This document shows, in pieces, positions 45,791 through 55,563 of a stretch of 57,070 nt of DNA. Under the pieces are notes generated by a model that saw nothing but the letters and a program-made list of their open reading frames with translations, did not search any database and had not been told where the DNA came from. The position numbers were made by a program, and so were the translations under genes. The first letter of the stretch is position 1, and every line of letters begins with the position of its first letter. This DNA is from Myxococcaceae bacterium (GTDB lineage Bacteria > Myxococcota > Myxococcia > Myxococcales > Myxococcaceae), in contig JALOQF010000019.1 of NCBI GenBank assembly GCA_025459425.1, positions 1 to 57,070 on the forward strand, written 5' to 3'.

Positions 45791-46708
45791 TCAACGACCG
45801 CCCGTCTTGCGGTCGAGCCCCTCGTCGAGCAGCGAGGCCGGGTCTTCGAGCGGCTCGAGGTGGGTGGTGACATGCCCGTTGGGGAGGACGGACAACAGCT
45901 CGACCTCGAGCTGCTCGGCCACGTCGTGGCCCTTCTGCACCGTCCAGTGGCCGGGCACCAACACGTGCACCGTCACGAAGGCGCGGCTGCCAGCCTGCCG
46001 GGTGCGCAGCGCGTGAAAGCCGAGCCCCTTCGCGCGCCACCCGTCGAGGAGCGCGTCGAGCTTCTGCACCGTCTCGGCTGGCAGCGCGCCGTCCATCAAG
46101 CCGTCGGCCGAGCGCTTCATCAAGCGCCAGCCGGTGACGACGATGTTTACCGCCACCGCGAGCGCCACCACGGGGTCGAGCCAGCGCCAGCCCGAGAGCC
46201 ACACCAGCCCGAGCCCCACCATCACGCCCACGGACGTCCACACGTCGGTGAGCAGGTGCTGGGCGTCGGCCTCGAGGATGACCGAGTGGTGTTTTTGCGC
46301 GACGGAGAGCAGCACCCGCGCCGTCCCGAAGTTGATGAGCGAAGCGCCGGCCGACACCAACAGGCCCACCCCCACCGACTCGAGGTCCTTCGGTGCAAGG
46401 AGCCGCTGCACGGCCGACACCCCGATGCCACACGCCGCCACCAGAATGAGGGAGCCCTCGAAGGCGCTCGAGAAGTACTCGGCCTTGCCATGGCCCCAGG
46501 CGTGCGCTTCGTCGGCGGGCTTCTCGGCGAGCCACATCATCCACAGCGCCATGAGGGCGCCGGCGAGGTTCACGAACGACTCGAGGGCGTCGGACAACAG
46601 CCCGACCGAGCCCGTCAGCCACCAGGCGAGGCCCTTGAGCGCGATGGTCGCAGCCGCCGCGCCGATGGAGAGCCACGCGTAGCGCTGGAGCGACGGTGCG
46701 GACGACAC
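45791..46708 (-). CDS. cation diffusion facilitator (CDF) metal transporter
   Basis: A 305-aa membrane protein with about six helices and a cytoplasmic C-terminal domain. It aligns with E. coli FieF through WWLTGSVGLLS, HAWGHGKAEYFS, HLLTDVWTSVGV and LRTRQAGSRAFVTVHVLVPG. CDF proteins export Zn, Fe, Mn or similar ions by proton antiport. The FieF transport site is Asp45, Asp49, His153 and Asp157. In my alignment the first two are Glu and Asn here (ALESFVN), while His and Asp remain, so metal preference may differ. It lies between the large lipoprotein and the pirin operon, transcribed leftward. Confidence 0.92.
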   Translation of the reverse strand: MSSAPSLQRYAWLSIGAAAATIALKGLAWWLTGSVGLLSDALESFVNLAGALMALWMMWLAEKPADEAHAWGHGKAEYFSSAFEGSLILVAACGIGVSAVQRLLAPKDLESVGVGLLVSAGASLINFGTARVLLSVAQKHHSVILEADAQHLLTDVWTSVGVMVGLGLVWLSGWRWLDPVVALAVAVNIVVTGWRLMKRSADGLMDGALPAETVQKLDALLDGWRAKGLGFHALRTRQAGSRAFVTVHVLVPGHWTVQKGHDVAEQLEVELLSVLPNGHVTTHLEPLEDPASLLDEGLDRKTGGR

Positions 46709-46805
46709 GGAGCCGATGGTGCACGAGGGTGCCCCGGCCGTCGAGCGGCGCGACGGCCAGACAGGCGGGCCTTCTGCACCCTTCGCCTCTTCACCCGCGC
46801 CGGGC

Positions 46806-47648
46806 TCAACCGCCGCGGCCGGGCAGGCCCTCGCGCGGAATCGGCGCGAGTCGACCGGCGTGGAAGTCTCGTACGGCTTCGTCGAGCTCCGAGGCCGTGT
46901 TCATCACGAAGGGGCCGCGGTGGGCCACCGGCTCCTCGAGGGGCCGGCCGCTGAAGACGAGCACGCGCGCGCCGTCTCGGGCCTCGAGCTCGAGCGTCGA
47001 GGCCACCGTCGTCGGGTGTGACAGGCCCACCTGCCCTTCGGACAGCGCCGTGCCCGCGACGAGCACCTGGCCCTCGAGCACGTAGAGAATGCTGCGCCAC
47101 GACGGGTCGAGCTCGAGCGCTGCGTGGCTCTTCGGCGACAGCTTGACGTCGTGGAACGAGAGCGGCGAGTGAAGCTCGGTGGGGGCGCCGGCCCCCGCGT
47201 ACGTCGTCACGTGCGCTCCCGCCTCGACGCGCGTGGGGAGCGCCGAGCGCCGGAGGTTCTGGAAGCGGGGTTCCGTGCGCTTCTTCGCGGCCGGCAGGTT
47301 CACCCACAGCTGCAGCGAGTGCACGGGCTCGCGGCCCTCGGCCAGCTCCTGGTGAATGATGCCGCGCCCCGCCGTCATCCACTGCGCGTCACCGGGCTCG
47401 AGCACGCTGGTCGCGCCGGTGCTGTCACCGTGGCGCTGGCGGCCCGAGAGCACGAGCGTCACCGTCTCCATGCCTCGGTGCGGGTGCCAGTCGAAGCCGG
47501 GCTCGGTGAACCAGTCTTCGGCCATCATGAGGAAGGGGTCGAAGCGCTGCCACTGCCCCGGCCGGAGCACGATGCGCTTGCGGTCGACCTGCCCATCGCC
47601 GGGGAGATCGAGGGTGCTCGACACCTCGTCGAGTCGTCGCGACGTCAT
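46806..47648 (-). CDS. pirin-family protein
   Basis: A 280-aa double-cupin pirin. The N-terminal cupin holds the metal set in HPHRGMETVTLVLSG, H in QRHGD and later E/H in AGRGIIHQE. The segment SLQLWVNLPAAKKRTEPRFQ joins to a second cupin with LYVLEGQVLVAG. Bacterial pirins bind iron and some have quercetin 2,3-dioxygenase or redox-regulatory activity. The start overlaps the stop of the small upstream gene (ATGA). Both are divergent from a MarR gene and share the palindromic operator at 48067-48099. Confidence 0.93.
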   Translation of the reverse strand: MTSRRLDEVSSTLDLPGDGQVDRKRIVLRPGQWQRFDPFLMMAEDWFTEPGFDWHPHRGMETVTLVLSGRQRHGDSTGATSVLEPGDAQWMTAGRGIIHQELAEGREPVHSLQLWVNLPAAKKRTEPRFQNLRRSALPTRVEAGAHVTTYAGAGAPTELHSPLSFHDVKLSPKSHAALELDPSWRSILYVLEGQVLVAGTALSEGQVGLSHPTTVASTLELEARDGARVLVFSGRPLEEPVAHRGPFVMNTASELDEAVRDFHAGRLAPIPREGLPGRGG

Positions 47649-48028
47649 GACGGATCTCCAGCCGTCGCCGAGGCTTCGAGCGCTCGTGCGAGGTCTGCCA
47701 CCAGCTCGCCGTCGTCGTACGCGAAGGCCACGCCGGGTTCGGCCACGTGAATGCCTGGCAGGGTGCGCGCGACGAAGGCACGAATGCGCCGGCGCTGGGC
47801 CTCGTCGTAGCGCCCGCCGATGACGACCGCCCCGACACGCTCACCGAGCGCCTCGAGCGTCGCGATGCCCTCGGCCTCGCTCAACGTGCCCACCACCGTC
47901 ACCCCCAGGGCTGGCCCGAGGAAGCGCACCACGGCGTCGCGCCGGTGGGGGTTGCCGCCGAAGAGCACCACGGCGGGCGCTCCGGGCACTTCGTATCGTT
48001 GCATCAACCGCGTGCTGGGCTCGATCAT
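47645..48028 (-). CDS. small Rossmann-like protein coupled to pirin
   Basis: A 127-aa protein. ATG 48028 with GGAGAGA upstream is preferred over GTG 48052. Alternating strands and helices (APAVVLFGGNPHRRDAV, LGVTVVGTLSEAEGI, VGAVVIGGRYDEAQRRRI) suggest a small flavodoxin- or receiver-like fold; no phospho-Asp or nucleotide motif is certain. It is translationally coupled to pirin, which implies a common function or regulation under the MarR-type repressor. I do not recognise the family. Confidence 0.78.
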   Translation of the reverse strand: MIEPSTRLMQRYEVPGAPAVVLFGGNPHRRDAVVRFLGPALGVTVVGTLSEAEGIATLEALGERVGAVVIGGRYDEAQRRRIRAFVARTLPGIHVAEPGVAFAYDDGELVADLARALEASATAGDPS

Positions 48029-48066
48029 GACGTCTCTCTCCGGGCCGCTCACCGGCCCTCATTTAC

Positions 48067-48099
48067 TTCCGTTCGGAATCAATATAATTCTGAACGGAA
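48067..48099. promoter_or_regulatory. 33-bp palindromic operator in the marR-pirin divergent region
   Basis: An almost perfect inverted repeat: TTCCGTTC-x-GAAT and ATTC-x-GAACGGAA arms around a seven-base AT core. It contains TATAAT (48083-48088), so a bound repressor would block promoters on one or both sides. Length and symmetry fit a MarR dimer site. The region is strikingly AT-rich for this genome. Confidence 0.8.
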
Positions 48100-48120
48100 C
48101 CAACGCAAGCCGGAGCCCCG

Positions 48121-48600
48121 ATGCCGACCCGCCCGTCGAACCGCCTCACGCCCGAGGAGCTCGAGCTCTGGAGGGCCCTGATTCGTCTGAGCCAGTTGCT
48201 CCCTGCCGCGCTCGAGGCCGGGTTGGGCGCCGCCGACGAGAGCCTGCCCCGCTACGAAATCCTCGCGGTGCTGGCGACCCACGGCGAGGGGCTGCGACTC
48301 ACGGAGCTCGGCCGCTTCGCCCTCGTCTCGAAGCCCCGCCTGTCGGTGCACGTGGCGAGCCTCGAGGCCGACGGGTACGTCTCGCGGGCACCCCACCCCG
48401 ACGACGCGCGGGCGTCGCTGGTGACGCTGACGCCGGCCGGGCGACGTCACCTGGCCGCGCTGACGCCGGGCCACCTCGAGCTGGCACGGCAGGTGGCCCT
48501 CGACCACGTTGCGCCGGCCGACCGCGAGCCCGTGCTCCGCTCGCTGGCCTCGATGCTCGCAGCCCTGGGAGACTCGTGGACGCCGGGGGCGCGACCGTGA
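48121..48600 (+). CDS. MarR-family transcriptional regulator
   Basis: A 159-aa winged-helix regulator. The recognition region reads GLRLTELGRFALVSKPRLSVHVASLEADGYVSRAPHPDDARASLVTLTPAGRRHL, with the wing residues D-x-R characteristic of MarR proteins. N- and C-terminal helices would form the dimer. It is divergent from the pirin operon and lies 21 bases from a strong palindrome, which it probably binds as autorepressor and repressor of the pirin genes. The ligand cannot be predicted; phenolics or oxidants are common for such pairs. Confidence 0.92.
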   Translation: MPTRPSNRLTPEELELWRALIRLSQLLPAALEAGLGAADESLPRYEILAVLATHGEGLRLTELGRFALVSKPRLSVHVASLEADGYVSRAPHPDDARASLVTLTPAGRRHLAALTPGHLELARQVALDHVAPADREPVLRSLASMLAALGDSWTPGARP

Positions 48601-48674
48601 TGGGCCGGGGTGCCTGACCGACGATTCTCGAGGAGTGAGTGATCGTTTCCACCGCGTCCCGCACACTGGAGCGC

Positions 48675-49445
48675 ATGACCAACCACGTGGAACCTCGTGA
48701 CGGGAGTTTTCGGGAGGACTGGGCGCTGCTGCGGCGGCGTTTGCCACGCCGGCAGCTCATGAAGTGGCTTGGGGGCGCCGGGCTCATCGCAGCCTGCGGC
48801 CCAGCAGCGAGCGCCGGCGACTGCGTGCTGATTCCCAGCGAGACGGCTGGCCCCTACCCCGGCGATGGAACGAACGGCGCGAACGCGCTCACCGAGAGCG
48901 GCATCGTGCGCTCGAACATCACCTCGAGCTTCGGCGCGCTGTCCGGCACGGCAGCTGGCGTTCCCCTCACGTTGACGCTGACGGTGGTGAACACCAACAC
49001 GGCCTGCGCTCCGGCGGCGGGGCTCGCGGTCTACCTGTGGCACTGCGACCGCGCGGGCGCCTACTCGCTCTACACCGTCACCAACCAGAACTACCTGCGG
49101 GGGCTCCAGGTGACGGACGCGAACGGTCAAGTCACCTTCCAGACCATCTTCCCCGGCTGCTACTCGGGGCGCTGGCCGCACGCGCACTTCGAGGTCTTCG
49201 CGAACCAGGCGGCGGCGACGTCGGGGCGCAACGCGCTGCGCACCTCACAGCTCGCGCTGCCCCAGAGCGCTTGCGCCGAGGTGTACGCGACGAGCGGCTA
49301 CGAGACGAGCGTCACCAACCTGTCCCGCATCACCCTCGCCACCGACAACATCTTCAGCGACGGCTCGGCGCAGCAGCTGGCCACGGTGTCGGGCTCGCTC
49401 AGCGCGGGCCTCACGGCGTCGCTCGTCATTCCCGTCGCCGTCTGA
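48675..49445 (+). CDS. exported intradiol-dioxygenase-like lipoprotein
   Basis: A 256-aa protein with a Tat-type signal (RRQLMKWLGGAG) ending in a lipobox (LIAACG). The domain resembles the protocatechuate 3,4-dioxygenase/intradiol family: AGLAVYLWHCDRAGAYSLY provides one metal Tyr, and RGLQVTDANGQVTFQTIFPGCYSGRWPHAHFEVF provides the second Tyr and the H-x-H pair for Fe(III). It could cleave catechol-like substrates outside the cytoplasm. GTG 48639, with AGGAG just upstream, is an alternative start giving 12 extra residues. Tat export fits cytoplasmic cofactor loading. Confidence 0.85.
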   Translation: MTNHVEPRDGSFREDWALLRRRLPRRQLMKWLGGAGLIAACGPAASAGDCVLIPSETAGPYPGDGTNGANALTESGIVRSNITSSFGALSGTAAGVPLTLTLTVVNTNTACAPAAGLAVYLWHCDRAGAYSLYTVTNQNYLRGLQVTDANGQVTFQTIFPGCYSGRWPHAHFEVFANQAAATSGRNALRTSQLALPQSACAEVYATSGYETSVTNLSRITLATDNIFSDGSAQQLATVSGSLSAGLTASLVIPVAV

Positions 49446-49700
49446 CCGGAAAGACCCCGCACCGTCGAGTCGGGCTGGGCGAGAAAGGCTCGAGCGCGAC
49501 TTGCAGCGTCTCGGCTTCGAACTCGAGCACGGCTCAATCGCCGCGAGGAGCTGCCCGCTGCCTCCACCGACTCGTGTGCGGGAGCGGTGTTCGCCTGCGG
49601 GCAAGACCCGCCCATCGGCGCCTCGCGCAGCGGGTCGACGCCAGGGTTGGCGGGTCGCCACCCGCGTGCTGACATGCCCGGCCGGGAGGGCCACACCGCC

Positions 49701-51293
<1,593 letters not shown>

Positions 51294-51547
51294 CGCACGG
51301 GCCGACGCCTGCTCGCGGGTCACCGGCCTCCCGACCCGAGCCGGCACAACGGCGCAGCTCGCTCGCTCCGGCGAACGCGGTTCTCCGGTACACGGTCCCG
51401 CTGCTCCACCGCACGAGTCGGCGACGAGCCCGACCCGAGCCCCTGCCGCGCCACGCACGGCCATGCGGGCGGTCGAGCGTCGGGGCCTCGTCGCGCGCCA
51501 GGGCGGGTGGCCCACGGGACTGCCCTCTGGACCGACGGCAACGCCCC

Positions 51548-51577
51548 TGCAACCGCGGTTCTGCAACCCAGGTTGCA
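51548..51577. promoter_or_regulatory. paired palindromes upstream of the DUF1592 operon
   Basis: In the otherwise featureless gap 51294-51667, AACCGCGGTT (51551-51560, perfect) is followed by TGCAACC-CA-GGTTGCA (51562-51577). The half-site TGCAACC repeats at 51548 and 51562, 14 bp apart. This is a plausible regulator site about 90 bp upstream of the first gene. I see no other gene or RNA in this 374-bp gap. Confidence 0.5.
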
Positions 51578-51667
51578 CCCCACGGGCTCGTGCTCACAAG
51601 AAGCCTCGTGGTTCCGGGCTGATCGCTGCTCCTCGTGGCGGGTACGAACGTTGCGATGGGCCCGGGC

Positions 51668-53317
51668 ATGCTTCGACGACTCGTCCTCGCAGCGGTGGTG
51701 GTGGTCGCATGTCGGTGTGCGCTGCCCACCGAGCAACCGCCGGTTCGTCTGGGAGCGACCCCAGACGTGCTGGCTCCATCGGGCGCCACGGTGCCTGCGC
51801 CCCTGCGCCGCCTGACGCGCGAGCAGTACCACCGCAGCGTGCTCGCGCTGTTCCCCTCGCACGGGTGGAGCGACACGCCCGCGCTCCGTTTCCCGGCCGA
51901 CGAGACGGCAGGCCCGTTCCTCACCAACGTGCGCCAGCCGGTCGCCCCGCTGCAGGTCGACCTGTACGCGACGGCTGCGCAGGATCTCGCCGCGCGCGCC
52001 ACGGCGACGCCGACCGACGTGAACCGGCTCGTCGAGGGTTGCAACCGGTTCCGCGGCGACGAGTTCTGCGGCACCACGGCGCTGCACCAGCTCGCGCGAC
52101 GCGCCTGGCGCCGCGCCCTCGACGACGGCGAGCGCACCGCGCTGACGGCCCTCTACCGGCAGGGCGCTTCCGGCGGTGGCGGGCTCGCCGGCGGCCTCGC
52201 GCTGGGCCTCGAGGCGATTCTGTCGTCGCCGTCCTTCCTGTACCTCGTCGAGCCTGGCGAACCGGTCGGCAACGGCCGCTTGCGCCTCACCGGCTTCGGG
52301 CTCGCCACCCGGCTGTCCTTCTTCCTCTGGAACCAGGGGCCCGACGACGTGCTGCTCGACGCTGCCGAGCGCGGCGAGCTCGACACGCCCGATGGGGTGG
52401 CCGCGCAAGCCTGGCGCATGCTGAAAGACGAGCGGGCCACCGCGCAGCTGGGCCGGTTCCATCTCGAGTGGCTGGGCCTCGGTGGCCTCGACACGCTCGA
52501 GAAGGACTCCCGCCGCTACCCCTTCTTCACCCAGGCGACGCGCGAGGCGCTGAAGGCCGAGACGCTCGCCTTCGTCGACACGGTCATTCGCCGCAGCGAC
52601 GGGCGCCTCGAGACGCTGCTGTCGGCCTCGTTCACCCTCGCGCAGGAGCCCTCGTTGCGCGTGTACGGCATCGACCCCCCGACGCGCTTCACGCCCGGCC
52701 TGCCCGTCGGCCTCGACCCCACGCAGCGGGCCGGCCTCCTCACGCAGCCGGCGTGGCTCGCCGCGCAGGCGAACCCGAGCACGACGTCACCGGTGCACCG
52801 GGGCCTCTTCGTCGTCACCAACCTGCTCTGCCTGCCCCTGGGCAGCCCGCCGCCCGGCGTCGACATCACGCCCATCGGGGTCGACCCCACCGGGCAGAAG
52901 ACGCGCCGCCAGCTCGTCGAGCAGCACACGAGCGACCCGGCCTGCGCCGGCTGTCACCGGTTGATCGACCCCATCGGGCTCGTCTTCGAGCGCTACGACG
53001 CCGTCGGCGCGTGGCGCACCACCGACCTCGACGACGGGCAACTCATCGACACCCGCGTCACCGTCACCACCGGGAGCGACCTCGACGGCCCCGTCGACGA
53101 CCCGGTGACGCTGGTGAAGAAGATCGCGAAGAGCCCGCGCGTGCACGACTGCGCCACGCGGCAGTGGTACCGCTTCGCCTTCGGCCGCCAGGAGACCGCG
53201 GAGGACGAGGTCGAGCTCGAGAAGCTCTCGGCCCGCTTCCAGGCCTCGGGCGGCAACGTTCCCGACCTGCTGGTGGCGCTCGTCACCAGCGACGCCTTCC
53301 GGACCCGACTGCCATGA
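51668..53317 (+). CDS. DUF1592/DUF1588-family exported protein
   Basis: A 549-aa protein with a lipoprotein-like signal (MLRRLVLAAVVVVAC); ATG 51656 would add four residues. Domain landmarks follow the usual order: LRRLTREQYHRSVLALF (DUF1587-like), AWRRALDDGERTALTALY (DUF1595-like), LATRLSFFLWNQGPDDVLLD (DUF1592), and PACAGCHRLIDPIGLVFERYDAVGAWR (DUF1588) with a c-type haem-like C-x2-C-H. A DUF1585-like end includes WYRFAFGR. These proteins occur in planctomycetes and myxobacteria, almost always beside a DUF1552 gene as here. Their role is not established. The stop overlaps the next start (ATGA). Confidence 0.88.
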   Translation: MLRRLVLAAVVVVACRCALPTEQPPVRLGATPDVLAPSGATVPAPLRRLTREQYHRSVLALFPSHGWSDTPALRFPADETAGPFLTNVRQPVAPLQVDLYATAAQDLAARATATPTDVNRLVEGCNRFRGDEFCGTTALHQLARRAWRRALDDGERTALTALYRQGASGGGGLAGGLALGLEAILSSPSFLYLVEPGEPVGNGRLRLTGFGLATRLSFFLWNQGPDDVLLDAAERGELDTPDGVAAQAWRMLKDERATAQLGRFHLEWLGLGGLDTLEKDSRRYPFFTQATREALKAETLAFVDTVIRRSDGRLETLLSASFTLAQEPSLRVYGIDPPTRFTPGLPVGLDPTQRAGLLTQPAWLAAQANPSTTSPVHRGLFVVTNLLCLPLGSPPPGVDITPIGVDPTGQKTRRQLVEQHTSDPACAGCHRLIDPIGLVFERYDAVGAWRTTDLDDGQLIDTRVTVTTGSDLDGPVDDPVTLVKKIAKSPRVHDCATRQWYRFAFGRQETAEDEVELEKLSARFQASGGNVPDLLVALVTSDAFRTRLP

Positions 53318-54636
53318 ACACGCTCTCCCGCCGTGCCCTGTTGTCACGCCTCGCCCGCCTCTCGGCCGCGTCGGCCTTCGCGCCGCTCCTCGACGCCGTC
53401 GCCGCCCCGGCCGACCGGAGCTTCACCCCGCCCCGCAACCTGCTCGTGCTCTACCACCCCAACGGCTTCGAGCCCGGGTGGAAGCCGACGGTGATGAACG
53501 GCGAGCTCTCGCTGGGGCCCACGCTCTCGGCGCTCGAGCCCTTCAAGTCACGGCTGCTCGTCACCTACGGCCTGATGGCGGGCATCCGCAACGAGGTGCT
53601 GGCGCACTCGGAGGGCATGACGTCGATGTTCACCGGCTCGCTCATTCCGAAGAGCGACGCCTACGCGACCCACCCGTCGTTCGATCAGCTCATCGCCGAG
53701 AAGATCGCTGGCGCCTCGCCGCTGACGTCCCTCGAGCTCGGCGTGCAGAGCCAGGTGGGCTTCGGCGCGGGCGGCAACTCGTCGGTGATGATCTATTCCC
53801 GCGCGGGCAAGCTCCAGCCCGAAGACGACCCGAACGCCGCCTTCCGCCGCCTCTTCGGTCAAGCGGCGACGCCGAGCGAGCTGGCCCAGGCGCGCGCGCG
53901 GCGCCAGAGCGTGCTCGACCTGGTGCGGAGCGACCTCGCGAAGGTGCGCGACCTGGCCGGTGCAGACGCAGCCGCCAAGCTCGACGCGCACGCCACGGGG
54001 CTCCGGAAACTCGAGACGCGCCTCGACGAGCTGTCGATGCTGCAATGCGACCGTGCCTTCACGCCCCACACGCTGAACGGCGGCCAGCTGGGCGCCCACG
54101 AGCGGTTCCCCCAGCTCGCCGACCTCCAGGCCGACCTCGCGGTGCTCGCGCTCACGTGTGGTGTCACCCGCGTGGCGTCGATTCAGTACGCCAACAGCGT
54201 CACCGACCGCCGGATCCCCGGGGTGAATCCCAACGTCGGCTTGCACGCGACGATGCACGCCGGAACACGGACCGAGAAGGCCACCATCAACCGGTACTTC
54301 GCCGGGCTCGGAGCGGCGGTGCTGTCGAAGCTCGAGGCCGTCAAGCGCACCGACGGCACCTCGCTGCTCGACGAGACGCTGGTGGTGTGGGGCAGCGAGA
54401 TGGCCATCGGCAACCACCTGAAGGATCCCGTTCCGTTCATCGTGGCCGGCGGCGCGAAGCCGGGCGCCGGGTACTTCCACCAGGGGCGGCTGCTCGAGGT
54501 GGAGCGCCAGCGCACCACGCGCCTGCTCGTCTCGGCGATGCACGCGTTCGGGCTCTCGTCGACGACGGTGCTCGGCGATCTCACGGACGACTCGAGCCGG
54601 GGCCCGCTCCCGGGCGCGTCGCGGGTGGCGCCATGA
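53314..54636 (+). CDS. DUF1552-family Tat-exported protein
   Basis: A 440-aa protein with a Tat-like signal (LSRRALLSRLARLSAASAFAPLL). Features of DUF1552 are present: NLLVLYHPNGFEPGW, HSEGMTSMFTG, TSLELGVQS, the late LLDETLVVWGSEMAIGN-x-H and PFIVAGGA. The fold resembles sulfatase/alkaline-phosphatase relatives (DUF1501-like), but activity is undefined. It is encoded between the DUF1592 protein and a small Cys-rich lipoprotein, with ATGA overlaps on both sides, implying a complex. Tat export suggests a folded, metal-loaded protein. Confidence 0.9.
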   Translation: MNTLSRRALLSRLARLSAASAFAPLLDAVAAPADRSFTPPRNLLVLYHPNGFEPGWKPTVMNGELSLGPTLSALEPFKSRLLVTYGLMAGIRNEVLAHSEGMTSMFTGSLIPKSDAYATHPSFDQLIAEKIAGASPLTSLELGVQSQVGFGAGGNSSVMIYSRAGKLQPEDDPNAAFRRLFGQAATPSELAQARARRQSVLDLVRSDLAKVRDLAGADAAAKLDAHATGLRKLETRLDELSMLQCDRAFTPHTLNGGQLGAHERFPQLADLQADLAVLALTCGVTRVASIQYANSVTDRRIPGVNPNVGLHATMHAGTRTEKATINRYFAGLGAAVLSKLEAVKRTDGTSLLDETLVVWGSEMAIGNHLKDPVPFIVAGGAKPGAGYFHQGRLLEVERQRTTRLLVSAMHAFGLSSTTVLGDLTDDSSRGPLPGASRVAP

Positions 54637-55289
54637 AGACGCTGACGCTGGGGCTGGTGCTGGCCCTCACCGGCTGCGCGAAGTCGCAGTCGATGGGCGG
54701 CGAGGTGACAGGCGGGGTGACGCGCACGCCGGGCGGGTGTGCGGTGGGAGAAGCGCAGGCGTGCTCGTGCGGCGGAACCTCGTCGGGCTCGCGCACCTGC
54801 GTCACGCCCGAAGGCCTGTGGACGGCCTGCGGGTGCGCGACGGAAGGCGGTCCAGCCGTCGCCGTGCGCCCCGCGCCACCCGCGCCCCAGATCTGCGGCG
54901 CCCAGACGTGCGCCCCCTACCTCGAGGAAGACACCGAGGTCGGCGCGAAGGGCTGCTGCACCTCGCAGGGCACGTGCGGCTCACGCAGCAAGTTCCTCTT
55001 CGGTGACGCCTGCGTCGAGCGAGGCGGTGACCCGGGCAAACCAGCGCCGGCCGAGTGCCCCGACGAGTCGGTGAACTTCGTCGACCTCGTGGGCTGCTGC
55101 CGGCCCGATGGCGCGTGCGGACTGTCGATCGACGAGGTGACGAACTTCGATCTCGGGTGCCTCGAGCGCACCGAGGTCGCGCGGCTGCTCAACGACGGCG
55201 CCGGCGACCGGAACCTCCTGTCGACGATCTTCTTCATCCCCGTCAGGCCAGCGTCATTCCCCGCGCGGAGCTGCACCTTTCGGCCTTGA
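54633..55289 (+). CDS. Cys-rich lipoprotein, third gene of the DUF1592/DUF1552 operon
   Basis: A 218-aa lipoprotein (MKTLTLGLVLALTGC) with about 18 cysteines in short motifs (QACSCGG, WTACGCAT, GCCTSQGTCGS, GCCRPDGACGLS). The paired CC-x3-G-x-CG elements suggest two similar disulphide modules. The start overlaps the DUF1552 stop by four bases. I do not recognise a named family. Co-expression suggests it is an anchoring or electron-transfer partner at the surface. The end of the gene slightly overlaps a doubtful opposite-strand frame. Confidence 0.8.
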   Translation: MKTLTLGLVLALTGCAKSQSMGGEVTGGVTRTPGGCAVGEAQACSCGGTSSGSRTCVTPEGLWTACGCATEGGPAVAVRPAPPAPQICGAQTCAPYLEEDTEVGAKGCCTSQGTCGSRSKFLFGDACVERGGDPGKPAPAECPDESVNFVDLVGCCRPDGACGLSIDEVTNFDLGCLERTEVARLLNDGAGDRNLLSTIFFIPVRPASFPARSCTFRP

Positions 55290-55563
55290 GCTGGCCGAAC
55301 CCGAACGGGGCGGACGCCGCGCCGAGGCAATCGCGCACGAGCCCGAGTTGGTCCACCGTCACGAGGAAGAGATGCTGTCCTCCGCCGAAGAGGGCCTGGG
55401 CTCCGCCCTCCATCACGGCGTCGAGGCACGCGGCGCGAGCAGCGGGTACGCATCGTTCGGGTCCGCCGTGCCAAAGCGCTCCTCGAGTGAAATGGCCGTC
55501 GACGGCTTCGAGCCTCGCGCCGACATGACAGCCTGAAGCCCTTCGCGTAAGGCGCGCCGCCAT
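55243..55563 (-). CDS. doubtful small hypothetical protein
   Basis: A 106-aa frame fills most of the 272-bp gap before the SDR gene and overlaps the lipoprotein end by 47 bp. Its central and C-terminal parts have coding-like G/C third positions (AVMEGGAQALFGGGQHLFLVTVDQLGLVRDCLG), whereas the first 25 residues do not. A shorter start is likely if it is real, since the listed ATG overlaps the divergent gene. A competing plus-strand frame also exists. Treat as unresolved. Confidence 0.3.
   Translation of the reverse strand: MAARLTRRASGCHVGARLEAVDGHFTRGALWHGGPERCVPAARAACLDAVMEGGAQALFGGGQHLFLVTVDQLGLVRDCLGAASAPFGFGQLKAERCSSARGMTLA

Noticed and set aside
45675-46724. N-terminal extension of the large lipoprotein frame through the CDF gene
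   Set aside because: The lipoprotein signal at 45674 gives a natural start, and the upstream part is an out-of-frame reading of the CDF transporter.
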